Shown here in pieces: positions 50,001 through 60,500 of a stretch of DNA of 64,000 bases; the stretch's first letter is position 1; each line of letters opens with the position of its first letter. The stretch covers positions 518,647,915 to 518,711,914 of the forward strand of contig NC_057795.1 of assembly GCF_018294505.1 (NCBI RefSeq), given 5' to 3'. Below the pieces are notes generated by a model that did no database searches, was not told the origin of the DNA, and saw only the letters and a list, made by a program, of their open reading frames with translations. This DNA comes from Triticum aestivum (taxonomy: Eukaryota; Streptophyta; Magnoliopsida; Poales; Poaceae). The translations under genes were made by a program, and so were the position numbers.

Positions 50001-53000
50001 TACACGGGGACGGCTGCAAACAGAAATGGCGTAGGCATCTTGATCAACAAGAGCCTCGAGTATGGAGTGGTAGACGTCAGTGGGGACTGGATTATCCTGG
50101 TCAAGCTGGTCGTTGAGGACTTGGTTCTCAATGTTATCAGCGCGTATGCCCCGCAAGTAGGCCACAATGAGAACACCAAGAGGGAGTTCTGGCAAGGCCT
50201 GGAAGACATGGTTAGGAGTGTACCGATTGGTGAGAAGCTCTTCATAGGAGGAGACCTCAATGGCCACGTGGGTACATCTAACACAGGTTTTGAAGGGGCG
50301 CATTGGGGGCTTTGGCTATGGCATCAGGAATCAAGAAGGAGAAGATGTCTTAAGCTTTGCTCTAGCCTACAACATGATTGTAGCCAACACCCTCTTTAGA
50401 AAGAGAGAATCACATCTGGTGACTTTTAGTAGTGGCCAACACTCTAGCCAGATTGATTTCATCCTCTCGAGAAGGGAAGATAGGCGTGCGTGCCTAGACT
50501 GTAAGGTGATACCTGGAGAGAGTGTTGTACCCCAGCATAAGCTGGTGGTTACTGACTTCCGCTTTCGGATTCGTGTCCAGCGGGATAAGCGGGCTAAAGT
50601 CGCTAGAACTAAGTGGTGGAAGCTCAAGGGGGAGATAGCTCAGGCGTTCAAGGAGAGGGTCATTAAGGAGGGCCCTTGGGAGGAAGGAGGAGATGCGGAC
50701 AATGTGTGGATGAAGATGGCGACTTGCATTCGTAAGGTGGCCTCAGAGGAGTTTGGAGTATCCAGGGGAAGGAGAAGCAAAGATAAGGACACCTGGTGGT
50801 GGAATGATGATGTCCAGAAGGCGATTAAAGAGAAGAAAGATTGCTTCAGACGCCTATACCTGGATAGGAGTGCACACAACATAGAGAAGTACAAGATGGC
50901 GAAGAAGGCCGCAAAGCGAGCTGTTGGTGAAGCAAGGGGTCGGGCGTATGAGGACCTCTACCAATGGTTAGGCACGAAGGAAGGCGAAAGGGACATCTAT
51001 AAGATGGCCAAGATCCGAGAGAGGAAGACGAGGGATATTGGCCAAGTCAAATGCATCAAGGACGGAGCAGGCCAACTCTTGGTGAAGGACGAGGAGATTA
51101 AGCATAGATGGCGGGAGTACTTCGACAAGCTGTTCAATGGGGAGAATGAAAGCTCTACCATTGAACTGGACGACTCTTTTGATGAGACCAGCATGCGTTT
51201 TGTGCATCGAATCCAGGAGTCTGAGGTCAAGGAGGCTTTAAAAAGGATGAAGGAAGGCAAGGCGATGGGCCCGGATTGTATCCCCATTGAGGTGTGGAAA
51301 GGTCTCGGGGACATAGCGATAGTATGGCTAACCAATCTTTTCAACCTCATTTCTCGGGCAAACAAGATGCCAGAAGAATGGAGACGGAGTATATTAGTAT
51401 CAATCTTCAAGAACAAGGGGGATGTTCAGAGTTGTACTAATTACCGTGGAATTAAGCTGATGAGCCATACAATGAAGCTATGGGAGAGAGTCATTGAGCA
51501 CCGCTTAAGAAGAATGACAAGCGTGACCAAAAACCAATTTGGTTTCATGCCTGGGAGGTCGACCATGGAAGCCATTTTCTTGGTGCGACAGCTTATGGAG
51601 AGATATAGGGAGCAAAAGAAGGACTTGTATATGGTGTTCATTGACTTGGAGAAAGCCTATGATAAGATACCGCGGAATGTCATGTGGTGGGCCTTGGAGA
51701 AACACAAAGTCCCAGCAAAGTACATTACCCTCATCAAGGACATGTACGATAATGTTGTGACAAGTGTTCGAACAAGTGATGTCGACACTGATGACTTCCC
51801 GATTAAGATAGGACTGCATCAGGGGTCAGCTTTGAGCCCTTATTTTTTTGCATTGGTGATGGATGAGGTCACAAGGGATATACAAGAAGATATCCCATGG
51901 TGTATGCTCTTTGCGGATGATGTGGTGCTAGTTGACGATAGTCGGGCGGGGGTAAATAGGAAGTTAGAGTTATGGAGACAAACCTTGGAATCGAAAGGCT
52001 TTAGGCTTAGTAGGACTAAAACCGAGTACATGATGTGCGGTTTCAGTACTACTAGGTGTGAGGAGGAGGAGGTTAGCCTTGATGGTCAGGTGGTACCTCA
52101 GAAGGACACCTTTCGGTATTTGGGGTCAATGCTGCAGGAGGATGGGGTATTGATGAAGATGTGAACCATCGGATCAAAGCCGGATGGATGAAGTGGCGCC
52201 AAGCTTCTGGCATTCTCTGTGACAAAAGAGTGCCACAAAATCTAAAAGGCAAGTTCTACAGGACGGCGGTTCGACCCGCAATGTTGTATGGTGCTGAGTG
52301 TTAGCCGACTAAAAGGCGACATGTTCAACAGTTAGGTGTGGCAGAGATGTGTATGTTGAGATGGATGTGTGGCCACACAAGGAAGGATCGAGTCCGGAAT
52401 GATGATATACGAGATAGAGTTGGGGTAGCACCAATTGAAGAGAAGCTTGTCCAACATCGTCTGAGATGGTTTGGACATATCCAGCGCAGGCCTCCAGAAG
52501 CTCCAGTGCATAGCGGATGGCTAAAGCGTACGGAGAATGTCAAGAGAGGGCGGGGTAGACCGAATTTGACATGGGAGGAGTCCGTTAAGAGAGACCTGAA
52601 GGATTGGGGTATCACTGAAGAGGTAGCTATGGACATGGGTGCATGGAAGCTTGCTATCCATGTGCCAGAGCCATGAGTTGGTTGCGAGATTTTATGGGTT
52701 TCACCTCTAGCCTACCCCAACTTGCTTGGGACTAAAGGCTTTGTTGTTGTTGTTGTTGATTATAAAGACAAAGACTGTGTTCATAGTCATACCTTGTAAA
52801 CTGTACCGTATGCACCACGGCCAACTATTTGAGCCTCGTCGAAATCATTCGTAATATCTTTCAGAAATTGGTACGATAGCTTACGCGGCTGACCACTTGT
52901 GTCATCAACCTTGCTCCCGATGCTACTGCTCCTTGTTAGAATGAGAATACCCTTGGATAAGAACTACTACATGGTTTTTTTTTACCTTGAAATGGAAGCC

Positions 53001-53048
53001 ACAAAACATAAGCTAGGAGAAACACGTAGCTTACTTGTCCTCTGCCAT
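38020..53048 (-). CDS. Tandem kinase-MSP-WD40 protein (two non-RD kinases, MSP domain, coatomer-like WD40)
   Basis: Exons: 53035-53048, 52793-52931, 48907-49165, 48278-48509, 45791-45941, 45481-45687, 44296-44350, 42939-43099, 42594-42855, 41887-42109, 41627-41777, 40937-41524, 40718-40779, 40590-40644, 39995-40393, 39715-39846, 39468-39628, 38576-38644, 38020-38074. All have GT-AG borders and agreeing phases. The sum is 3,375 nt, or 1,124 residues plus TAA. Kinase 1 covers about residues 30-330 (GRGAYGTVY, Lys63, HLD 173-175, DFG 193-195). Kinase 2 covers about 375-665 (RTGAFGTVY, Lys418, HMD 525-527, DFG 545-547). MSP is about 683-790 ([20 protein letters not shown]). WD40 blades resembling COPB2 run about 815-1124. 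No signal peptide or membrane segment was seen, so it is probably cytoplasmic. By analogy with wheat WTK and kinase-MSP proteins, an immune role is inferred. It could instead be two genes divided near 43,097-44,296. Confidence 0.72.
38248..38325. mobile_element. Short Stowaway-type MITE in the last intron
   Basis: Inverted ends CTCCCTCTGTTCATTAATAT and ATATTAATGAACAGAGG with TA on both sides (38246-38247, 38326-38327). Length 78 bp. Confidence 0.8.
38831..39030 (+). pseudogene. Fragment of a non-LTR retrotransposon C-terminus
   Basis: Plus-strand frame with [15 protein letters not shown], the motif found near the C-terminus of plant L1-type LINE ORF2 proteins. It ends in a TAAA-repeat tail at about 39,015-39,040. 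It lies in the intron between exons ending 39468 and starting 38644. Confidence 0.5.
40937..43099 (-). other. Module: second kinase plus MSP domain (exons 8-12)
   Basis: Kinase 2 keeps IAVKKL (Lys418), the helix-C Glu435 region ([19 protein letters not shown]), [20 protein letters not shown] and GYIAPEYLY. Its glycine loop begins RTGAFG, so the first Gly of GxGxxG is Arg397. The same 588-bp exon that ends the kinase encodes the MSP/VAP-like fold ([54 protein letters not shown]). Kinase plus MSP is the arrangement reported for wheat Snn3-D1. Confidence 0.88.
43413..43494. mobile_element. Stowaway-type MITE in the linker-to-kinase-2 intron
   Basis: Ends CTCCCTGCGTCCCAAAATAA and AATTTGGGAGGGAGGGAG with flanking TA (43411-43412 and 43495-43496). 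Length 82 bp, hairpin-forming. Confidence 0.8.
43919..44160. mobile_element. Probable degenerate MITE
   Basis: About 240 bp AT-rich with mildly inverted ends (CCCCCATTCTAAACTACTT and AATTCTGAAATGGAGGAAG) and internal words common in Triticeae Mariner-type MITEs. The ends are too diverged for certainty. Confidence 0.4.
44296..44350 (-). other. Linker exon joining the two kinases
   Basis: Exon-like island TTCTTTGATGGGG... with acceptor CTTGACAG and donor CCAG|GTTAGT, encoding [18 protein letters not shown]. Its 5' phase (0) fits exon 6. Its 3' phase (one base, G) fits the AA that precedes the ATG at 43,097, where ATCATCAG is a good acceptor. Joined this way the frame passes through as ...PPEMAPD.... 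This is the main sequence evidence for one tandem gene rather than two. Confidence 0.6.
44940..45298 (+). pseudogene. 5'-truncated L1-type LINE, 3' end
   Basis: A plus-strand frame gives [20 protein letters not shown] and [19 protein letters not shown], the C-terminal region of plant LINE ORF2. A 3' UTR with GCCAGCCGAGCTGGATCTTT and a short A run follow. It is inserted in the intron between exons 45481-45687 and 44296-44350. Confidence 0.6.
46402..46491. repeat. 45-bp tandem duplication
   Basis: The unit starts TTGTCGACAATCCGA and contains CCCCCAAGAAATCTCCATG. Copies begin at 46402 and 46447, with one clear difference (AACC against AGCC). It lies in the intron between 48278 and 45941. Confidence 0.8.
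47230..47830 (+). pseudogene. LINE remnant with reverse-transcriptase zinc-binding region
   Basis: The frame at 47,288-47,497 reads [20 protein letters not shown], then [11 protein letters not shown] and [11 protein letters not shown], the zf-RVT type region of plant LINEs. Stops and shifts follow, with [19 protein letters not shown] similarity near 47,620. Old and broken. It lies in an intron of the tandem-kinase gene. Confidence 0.6.
49470..52758 (+). mobile_element. RTE-type LINE in intron 2 of the tandem-kinase gene
   Basis: 3.3-kb non-LTR element flanked by a perfect 18-bp duplication ATTATAAAGACAAAGACT (49452-49469 and 52759-52776). It ends in GGGACTAAAGGCTTTG followed by TTG repeats rather than poly-A, as in plant RTE elements. 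It encodes an apurinic-type endonuclease and a reverse transcriptase with few lesions. Its orientation is opposite to the host gene. Confidence 0.92.
49595..52676 (+). CDS. RTE LINE ORF: endonuclease and reverse transcriptase (frameshifted)
   Basis: Endonuclease pieces are [12 protein letters not shown] (near 49,850), [18 protein letters not shown] (near 49,920), then [13 protein letters not shown] and [16 protein letters not shown] one-base shift near 50,300 leads into the 634-codon frame 50,260-52,164. That frame carries IDFILSRRE, the reverse transcriptase landmarks [49 protein letters not shown] and [18 protein letters not shown], and the catalytic [11 protein letters not shown]. Another shift lies near 52,157 and a TAG near 52,303 before the end at 52,676. 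Non-functional as read but recent-looking. Confidence 0.88.
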
Positions 53049-54544
53049 TCGCCCCCTTGAGCTTTTGTAAGTTTCAACTACATGTGCACAAAGAAGTTGT
53101 CACAATATGAAGATAAGTGGTTGCATTCAGTCAAGATCTGGTGAGCTAATGTTAGGTACAGTATACTGTAGTATAGAAGGAAGTTGCTGGTAACTGATGA
53201 AGATCTGTGCTAATTAAACACAGATGCAGTGAAACGTATGCAGGAAGCTGCTAAATCGCACCTGAAAACGGAGCAGCAGTAAAGGATACTTCCCCGGAGA
53301 AGAAGAGAAGAGCACAAGCAGCACCGCAGTACAAGAAGGTTTGTGTAGACGAAGAAACTGGCCTGAGCGAGACCGCGATAGGAATGAAGAGCTTGGCTCT
53401 TTAATGAGGGAAGGACCAGGACCGGATATTTTTTTGACGCTCGGACAGCAAGAAGATTAACTAAACGGTGGTGGTCAATTAAAAAGTTTTAATCTGAAGA
53501 TAAGAAATCCGGCTTGGCTCGGGAAACAAGGTCTAGCCAAGACCAGATCTGAGATTCAAATTTCGCAGGTAGATGAGCAGGCCCGATGAATTAAAAATAG
53601 TTTACGGAGAGGCTTTCTATACAGTATGGAGCCACCGCCTGACCTCTGTGTGTCGTTCATTCTAAAAGCAACGGGTAGGGGATGTGCAAACATGTGAGCT
53701 TTGCAGGAGGTTTGATTTGTTAAACAAGGAGTGTGGTGCATCACTGAAGAAGTTTTTAGATTCTTGTGCTACAAAGTGCTTTGGTCACGAGCCTTCTGGC
53801 AAAGCCTAGTACTGTGCTCATTATCTTAAAACGGAACTGCAGGAACCATGTGTGAATGTGTGTTGATTTGTTTGTTGAGCACTTGGGTTGCGTGTGCGTA
53901 AAGGAACATATGTCGAGGCCGGCTTCTTCGTTTAAGGCCCCTTTGCTTCAAATTAATTCTAAGGCCTCCGTTGTTCATAAGATATGTATATCATGGTGAG
54001 AATGAAGATACGATGGAAAATGAGATGACATGTATCTCAAATTTTATAGCGAAATAGATATCATTTGGTTCACGAAAACATAAAGACTAGTGTTGCCGTG
54101 CCCATCCATTTTGATGAAATGAAAGAAGGATTGGAAATTTATCAATAACACTAAATGAATAAACATTTGATAAATTCAGGTAATTTTAAATTAGAGGTAA
54201 TTCACCCACTTGTATTACATTTTCTTTTATCACATTCATGAAAAAAGAAGGTGAAAAAAAATGGACAGAACTAACATCAATTATTATTTTTTACTAAAAT
54301 GGTTCTCCATAGTGTGTTTGTTCTGAAACAAGAAGTGACCACTACTTTAGTTCTTTTCTTCACAAAATGAACACAATGAATAAAACGTGTTAGGATCGAG
54401 CTCTTTGAGTTTCTCTAGCTGTTTTAACGACTATGCCTTGTTTTGCAAATTTCCTTCTACTGTAGAAGTAATTTCTGCATGTGCAATGATGGAAATTCAC
54501 TATATCAAATTGAAGTACAAAAAACAAAAGGCAGCTATGGGCCT
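53049..54544. other. Upstream region of the tandem-kinase gene
   Basis: No supported gene. It contains the likely 5' UTR and promoter just above 53,048 and AT-rich spacer beyond. The few open frames are short and without similarity. Confidence 0.5.
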
Positions 54545-57250
54545 TCCTCGCCTTTCTCATAAGGCCTGATCTACTGTCCAACCGTTTTCTCATAGAAAAG
54601 AAGTATACACCTATTTGCTCTCAGTGCACATAACCTCCAAAATGGGCAAACTGAATTACTCTCAAAAATATTTGAGATTAGTACTCTGCTAGTTGTATAA
54701 TAAGTTGTTGTTCCAAAGGTAGACAGCCACAGTAATCTGCTGGCAGTATAGTAAGTTGTTGTTCAACCCAGCCAAGCGCCGCAACTGCTTCAGCTGCAAT
54801 ACCCTCCCAAAAATCTGCTTGCCTCATGCCCGTTTCTTCTTGTCCACCTTTCCCAGCTTGGACTTGCGCTGCTTGAACACATGCAGGTACAGCTTCAGCC
54901 ACAGCAGTGGATAGCACAGCAGCACACCCTGTCACCGCAAGTTTGTCGGTAAGTGATCAAGTGAACATTATGATAAAACAGAAAAGCAGAAGGGATGCAG
55001 GGTGTATTCAGTCTCGTTGATTCGACACGGACGTACCACCAGAAAAGAATGGTAGCTCATGGAGAACTTTGCAAAGAAGCCTGAGTAGAGGTCCCTCTCC
55101 TTTACAAATGGAAGAGCTTGGTACATAGTCCACATTGCATGCAGACATGGCAAGGAGAGTAGAGCACAACAGTGGATTACAAGATTAAGGAAAAGTGTCT
55201 TTGTAGGCACACTGCAGCGCGAAAGAGTTTCTCAGCTTACTTTCTCCTGGCCCTACCCCGATAGAATACAACGGGATAAAAGCAGTGTACCTACAGGCAG
55301 TAGTTATTTGAGATTAGGTTTTCCCAAAGCAGAAGAAAGCAGTTTAATACCAGCATTGAGGTGTACTGACTAAAAACCTCAGTGCAGCAAAAAAAAAATG
55401 TAAATCAAAAATCTTCACACAGGATGGCCATTTTACAGTAGTTTTTTCAATTTTATAATTGCAAATCTTAGGTAGTTCTTTCAGAAGACAGTAGAGGTCT
55501 AATGCCAATCAGCTGAGTTTAGCCTATGAGTTCAACTTTTACGTGTCCGCGGCCAACAATGACTCATATGATTGGGCAGCATATGTAATTAAAATGAAAT
55601 ATGCATGTCGATATCAACTCTGTCAAGGATGGAACCTGAGGTAAGTCAGCCATGCTGGACAAACTTTTAACGTAGTCAGAGCATAGTGAGAGTATCGAAT
55701 GACCTGCACAATGACAACAATGTATTTAGTATGGTCCAAAAAACTTCAACTAAAAGGTGGACCTTACAAATCTTGTGAAGATTCTAAATAAGGGACATTT
55801 TTCTACCGCTAATTATTCTTAAAGATACCACATAGTACTATGTTTGTTCATCCGTGTTTCCTCAAATGGTAACTGCCGGTCTATTTTCTCTTAAAAACCG
55901 AACATTATCAGGTAAATACATCAAGAAAAACTTTATGAACAGAACATGATACGAATTGATTCCACAAACATGATACGAATTCAAATTAGCCTAGCAACAG
56001 ATATATGGGTTCAGAGAAGAATCAAAGCTGTACTGTATATTAAAACAGGCTTTCAGAGCAGTAACTCATTATATCAGCGCAATGCATCTTAACATAGCCA
56101 TCAAGTGGATCACAAACATAAGAGAGTAGCAAAGTTATGCCGCTCTCCATTGGTGTGGTTACTGGTGACTTGGTCACAATAAGACAACTCATGAAAAAGT
56201 GAGAAAACGAGAAGTGATTCTGCCACACCTCAGATATGCTCCAAGCCATAAACGTTATTAACACAGAGGGACTGCCCTGAACCTGCATTTGCAATAGCAG
56301 ACTGAACTTATCAGCCAAACTCTACAGAACTAAAGTGTAGGAAGGAAGAGTGAAGAAACTTGTTAAGGCAGTTGGTTCCTGCATTCATTTAACCTCAGGG
56401 GTTTGCCGGAGAAGGGCGAGGATGAAGTGTGTCCTCCCTCCCCATTGCAGGAAAACAAGAAACGGCGAGGTGGGTACCAATCCTGGACAACCAAAAGGGC
56501 CAACGATGCAGAGTCAATTCACATCGCCAACACGGGGGAAAATCCAGCAGAAGACGAAATTAAGTCTAGCTAGCAGTTTCATCCTCCCACCGACGGCGGC
56601 ATGGACGGTCTCAAGAACCGCGCAGGTCTGCAGAAAGCCTACAGAGACGGCAAGAAAATGTGGAGAAGAAGTTATCAGTCCACACCACACGAAATTCAGA
56701 ATTCAGATGAGAATAGAAATTAAGGGGAGGCGGGAGGGCGCACGCACATATGAGGTCGCCGGCGGCGGCGTACGCGGGGCGGACGGAGACGGGAGGGGCG
56801 AGGCAGGGGAGGAGACGGAGCAGGGCGACGGACCTGAAGTTGGACGAGGAAGGGGACCGGGAGATAAATTAGTTAGTTCAAGCGAATAGGGAATTCAACT
56901 GTTGCTGTTGCTGATGCTGGGAGGTGGTTTGGATACCATCCGATGGCCTGCAGGGAGTTGTAGGCGAGGAGGTAGAGCCGCGAAAGGCGAGCCATGGCCG
57001 CTGCCTCGCTTCCTTCTCGCCGCTGGCCGGCGAACCTCCCGAGGCGGCGAGACGCTTCGTGTTGGAACAGAGAGGGTTTGTCCTAGGATACCAGAAGTGG
57101 CTGCAGATGAGTATTGACGGAGCAGTTTATGTGGCTGAGGTTCTGTGCCCTCGTTGCTCGTCGTCTGTACTGAAGTGGACGGGAGGACTGAAGAAGGGCG
57201 ATGAGCCGATGACGTCTTTTGCCATAATTTGGTCAAAAAATGGGTTGAAA
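54545..57250. repeat. Duplicated block, copy 2 (partner at about 1,730-5,090)
   Basis: Same order and orientation as copy 1, including 3' flank words (AAGGCCTGATCTACTGTCC) and the 5' UTR. It lacks both MITEs and contains about 120 bp near 56,085-56,190 that copy 1 lacks. Confidence 0.75.
54824..56995 (-). CDS. PAS2: PASTICCINO2-like dehydratase, copy 2 (one splice acceptor lost; possible pseudogene)
   Basis: Paralogue of the gene at 2,427-4,773, same nine exons: 56937-56995, 56748-56833, 56591-56638, 56394-56482, 56229-56282, 55636-55703, 55241-55290, 55037-55134, 54824-54928. The frame is open in every exon. The ATG at 56993-56995 gives MARLSRLYLLAYNSLQAIGW and the end is KVDKKKRA. Exon 8 is preceded by GCATGCAA where copy 1 has GCATGCAG, so its acceptor AG is gone (G to A at 55135). 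Retaining that intron brings a stop. Using the next AG inside the exon would remove 16 nt and shift the frame. Exon 7 reads LYSIGVGPGE against LYPIGVGPGE in copy 1, and exon 4 ends RQTPE against RQIPE. It could be a young pseudogene or make an altered product. Confidence 0.85.
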
Positions 57251-57906
57251 TCTTTTTTTGGGGAAACGTTTGTATTCACCCGGCTAATCTTTCGGTGCGC
57301 GTCAACCGCCTCCGTGGGCGTTCAATCTGTTTTGATCGGACGGTCAGGAGCCACCCTTATCTACTTCACATTCTTACAACTCCACCCTTGTTTCAGAATC
57401 ACTTCTACAACTCAGCACTTGTTGCAGACGGACTACATGGTCAGCTAGGGTGCTCGCTCGTGCCCGCCGCTGGCCCCTCCAACAGCCGTCGTTCGCCGGC
57501 GAGGGAGGCCTTCGTTGTCCCAATTCCATCCCTCATATTTTCTTTCGCCGCCTCACTTGTCGTCGGCAGGGCAGCCGACCGCCCTCCCTGCTGATCCGTC
57601 CCGGCCCTGCGCGGCGTTTTTTTTCTTCTGAAACAAAGCCATTGTTACAATAGTTATTTCTGAAACAAAGCTCTTGTTGCAGAGAAGGGACCCACACACA
57701 GATATGCTTTTTGCAACATCATCAATGTTCCTGAAATAAAGCTCTTGTTGCAATAATCACCGATGTGTTTTTGAAAGAAAGCCCTTGTTACAATAGTCAC
57801 CCTTGTTTCCGAAACAATATCGTTGTTGCAAAGACAACCTAGATCGGACGGCTCGCTAGGTGGCGGGTCTTTTAAAAAGATTGTCTTTTCACACGATTTA
57901 AAACAT

Positions 57907-58189
57907 TTGTATTCACCCGGCTGATCTTTTGGTGCGCGTCAACTGCCTCCGCGGGCGTTCGTTCTGTTTTGATCGGACGGTCAGGAGCCACCCTCATCTA
58001 CTTCACATTCTTGCAACTCCACCCCTGTTTCAGAATCACTTCTGCAACTCAGCACTTGCTGCAGACGGACTACATGGCCAGGTAGGGTGCTCGCCCGTGC
58101 TCGCCGCTGGCCCCTCCGACAGTCGTCGTTTGCCGGCGAGGGAGGCCTTCGTTGTCCCAATTCCATCCCTCATCTTTTCTTTCGCCGCC
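57907..58189. repeat. Second direct copy of the left-arm terminus
   Basis: Repeats 57,268-57,555 in the same orientation (TTGTATTCACCCGGCTGATC onward) and stops abruptly at TTCGCCGCC, where a different repeat begins at 58,190. Confidence 0.8.
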
Positions 58190-60500
58190 TGTGACGCCGC
58201 CAATTCGACCGTACACTAATCATACACGTAAATGTGTACGATTAAGATCAGAGACTCACGGGAAGATATCACAACACAACTCTAGACACAAATTAAAATA
58301 ATACAAGCTTTATATTACAAGCCAGTGGCCTCGAGGGCTTGAATACAAAAGCTCGATACACAAGAGTCAGCGGAAGCAACAATATCTGAGTACAAACATA
58401 AGTTAAACAAGAATGCCTTAAGAAGGCTAGCACAAAAGCAACACAATCGAAGAGGCAAGGCCTCCTGCCTGGGACCTCCTAACTACTCCTGGTCGTCGGC
58501 AGTCTCCATATAGTAGTATCCGTCGGCGGTGGCATCTGGCTCCAGGGATCCACCATCTGGTTGCATCAACCGGAAAGAAGATAGAAGGAGGAAAAAAGGG
58601 GGTAGCAAAGCAACCATGAGTACTCATCCAAAGTACTCGCAAGCATCAGATCTATACTAAGTATGCATTGGTATCAAATAAAAGGGTTGTAACTGTGGAC
58701 TGAACTGCAGAATGCCAGAATAGAGGGGGAGACCTAGCCTATCGAAGACTAGCATCTTCAAGCAGCTCCGAGCATATTGCAGCATGTAGGAGAGTAAAGA
58801 ATAGCATTTTTATTTAACAATCATGTTGTAGAAACAACGCCCAGAGATCCTTCCCCGACTCCCTGCGGGAAAGCAATCTCGGAGCCACATATCCATCACA
58901 TATCTCAAGTATCCATTTCTAGTTATATAAGATCAGGATATAAATCTGAACGTCCATTACCGTGGACACGGTATTCGAATATATAACTTCCCTGCAGGGG
59001 CGCACCATGTTTTCCAACACGCTTGATTACTCTGGCCGGACACACTTTCCTTGGTCATGCCCGGCCTCGGAAGATCAACACGTCGTAGCCCACCTAGGCT
59101 CAGTAGAGAGGTCCCCACCGCTCTACCTCCTAAGCACTCCGGGGTCTGGGCCCATCGCCCGTTGCACTCCGGGTCGTTGCGAGCAGGGCGGACCAGGCTC
59201 CACCACTACAGGATGGTGCCGGCCCAGCCGTGCCGCACTGATGAACTGGATGTCTGACAAAGCTTCGGTTGATACCGCGACGTCGAGGCCCATAACTATT
59301 CTCGCGTGGTGGTTAGTGCGTAAAGGCCAGAGGCCAACTCAGAACAAATACCCAAACCATTAGTGCATTGGGGGCTCGCGGAGACGAGCAGAGACTCACG
59401 ATAATGTGACCCCGTCGCCCCGTCTCGTGGACTTACGGCAAGGGCCCAGACCGCCCGGCCGTGCCACGTGGAAAACTCGCGGGTGCTCTACGGGCCCGCC
59501 CGACTTTCACATCAACTCGCGGGTACCCCTCAGGGCCGACCCGACTTCAATAATGGTCTCAAGTAAAGTCCGGGTAACCGTGTGTCCAAACAGCAAGGGG
59601 AAAACCCGAGGAATCACCCTCGGTGGATTCCACTCGATGTAATCATCAAGGTGAAGGTAAGAAGAACCACCCTCGAGGTTCACACTTGAGGGGTTGCACA
59701 ACAGAGTCGTATCGGAAGTGGTTAAGGAGGAATCACCCTCGACGACCACGACCAAATAGTTACACTACAGAGATCTCATCAGGAGTGATGTATGAGGTAC
59801 CACCCTCTACACTCGATAGTAGTTCTGCAGAGTCGGGCAACAAAATGGGCGTGATGTGATGTGAGGTGTCGGGCTCTGGTCGTCGATCACGTTGATCGAG
59901 TCGTCGATGATAAAGTAGGGCAACAAGGATAAGGTGGGGGTCACTGATGGACCACTAACCAACCTATACTAAGCAGTTTAGGATAAGCAAGTAAGGTACA
60001 ACAGCAGGTACAAAAGCAGGCTATGCATCAGAATAGGAGCAATCAATTACAGTAGCAAAATCTAATGCAAGCATGAGAGAATGGAATGGGCGATATCGGG
60101 ATGATCAAATGGGGGGCTTTCCTGGAAGCTTCGATGAAAGGGAAGAAGGGTTGTCGTCAACGTAGTCGATCACAAGGGCATCAGCAGCGGTCTCGGGGTC
60201 TACCGGGGAGAAGAGGGGGAAGAAACAGAAAATACAGAGCAAACAGATGCATGACAAAGCATAACATAACAATACACGATGCAAGGGGTGTTCTAACACA
60301 ATGCTACATGCCGGCGAAGGGGGAAAACATCCGAGAAAGTATCCCCGGTGTTCGGCATTTTCGGACGGACGAACCGAAGGAGTAAGGTTGCATGTTCGCT
60401 ATGCTAGGGGCGTGTGGCAGATGAATGGACCGGGCGTTCGGATTCGCCTCGTCGTTCTTAGCAACTTTCATGCAGAAAACTTTTTCATCCGAGATACGGT
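58190..60500. repeat. LTR-like repetitive segment
   Basis: Begins TGTGACGCCGCCAATTCGAC exactly where the arm copy is cut. It has no coding capacity, and its wording (CAAGCCAGTGGCCTCGAGGG, AGTACTCATCCAAAGTACTC) is like long LTRs common in Triticeae genomes. The far end was not located precisely and no partner LTR is in the window. Confidence 0.4.

Larger units (their letters stand above)
45481..53048 (-). other. Module: first kinase domain (exons 1-6)
   Basis: Starts [15 protein letters not shown], with Lys5 split over the 14-nt first exon. It then has [20 protein letters not shown], the glycine loop GRGAYG, IAVKVL (Lys63), the helix-C Glu in [13 protein letters not shown], and [20 protein letters not shown] and GYSPPEY follow, and the C-lobe ends with [19 protein letters not shown]. 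All ATP and Mg contacts are present. HLD instead of HRD makes it non-RD. No stop codon follows exon 6 before its donor (CAG|GTGAG at 45,481-45,480), so the reading frame must continue. Confidence 0.9.

Noticed and set aside
57981..58166. Open frames in the arms of the inverted-repeat element (also 62,537-62,911)
   Set aside because: They recur in every arm copy on either strand without conserved protein content. They belong to the repeat.
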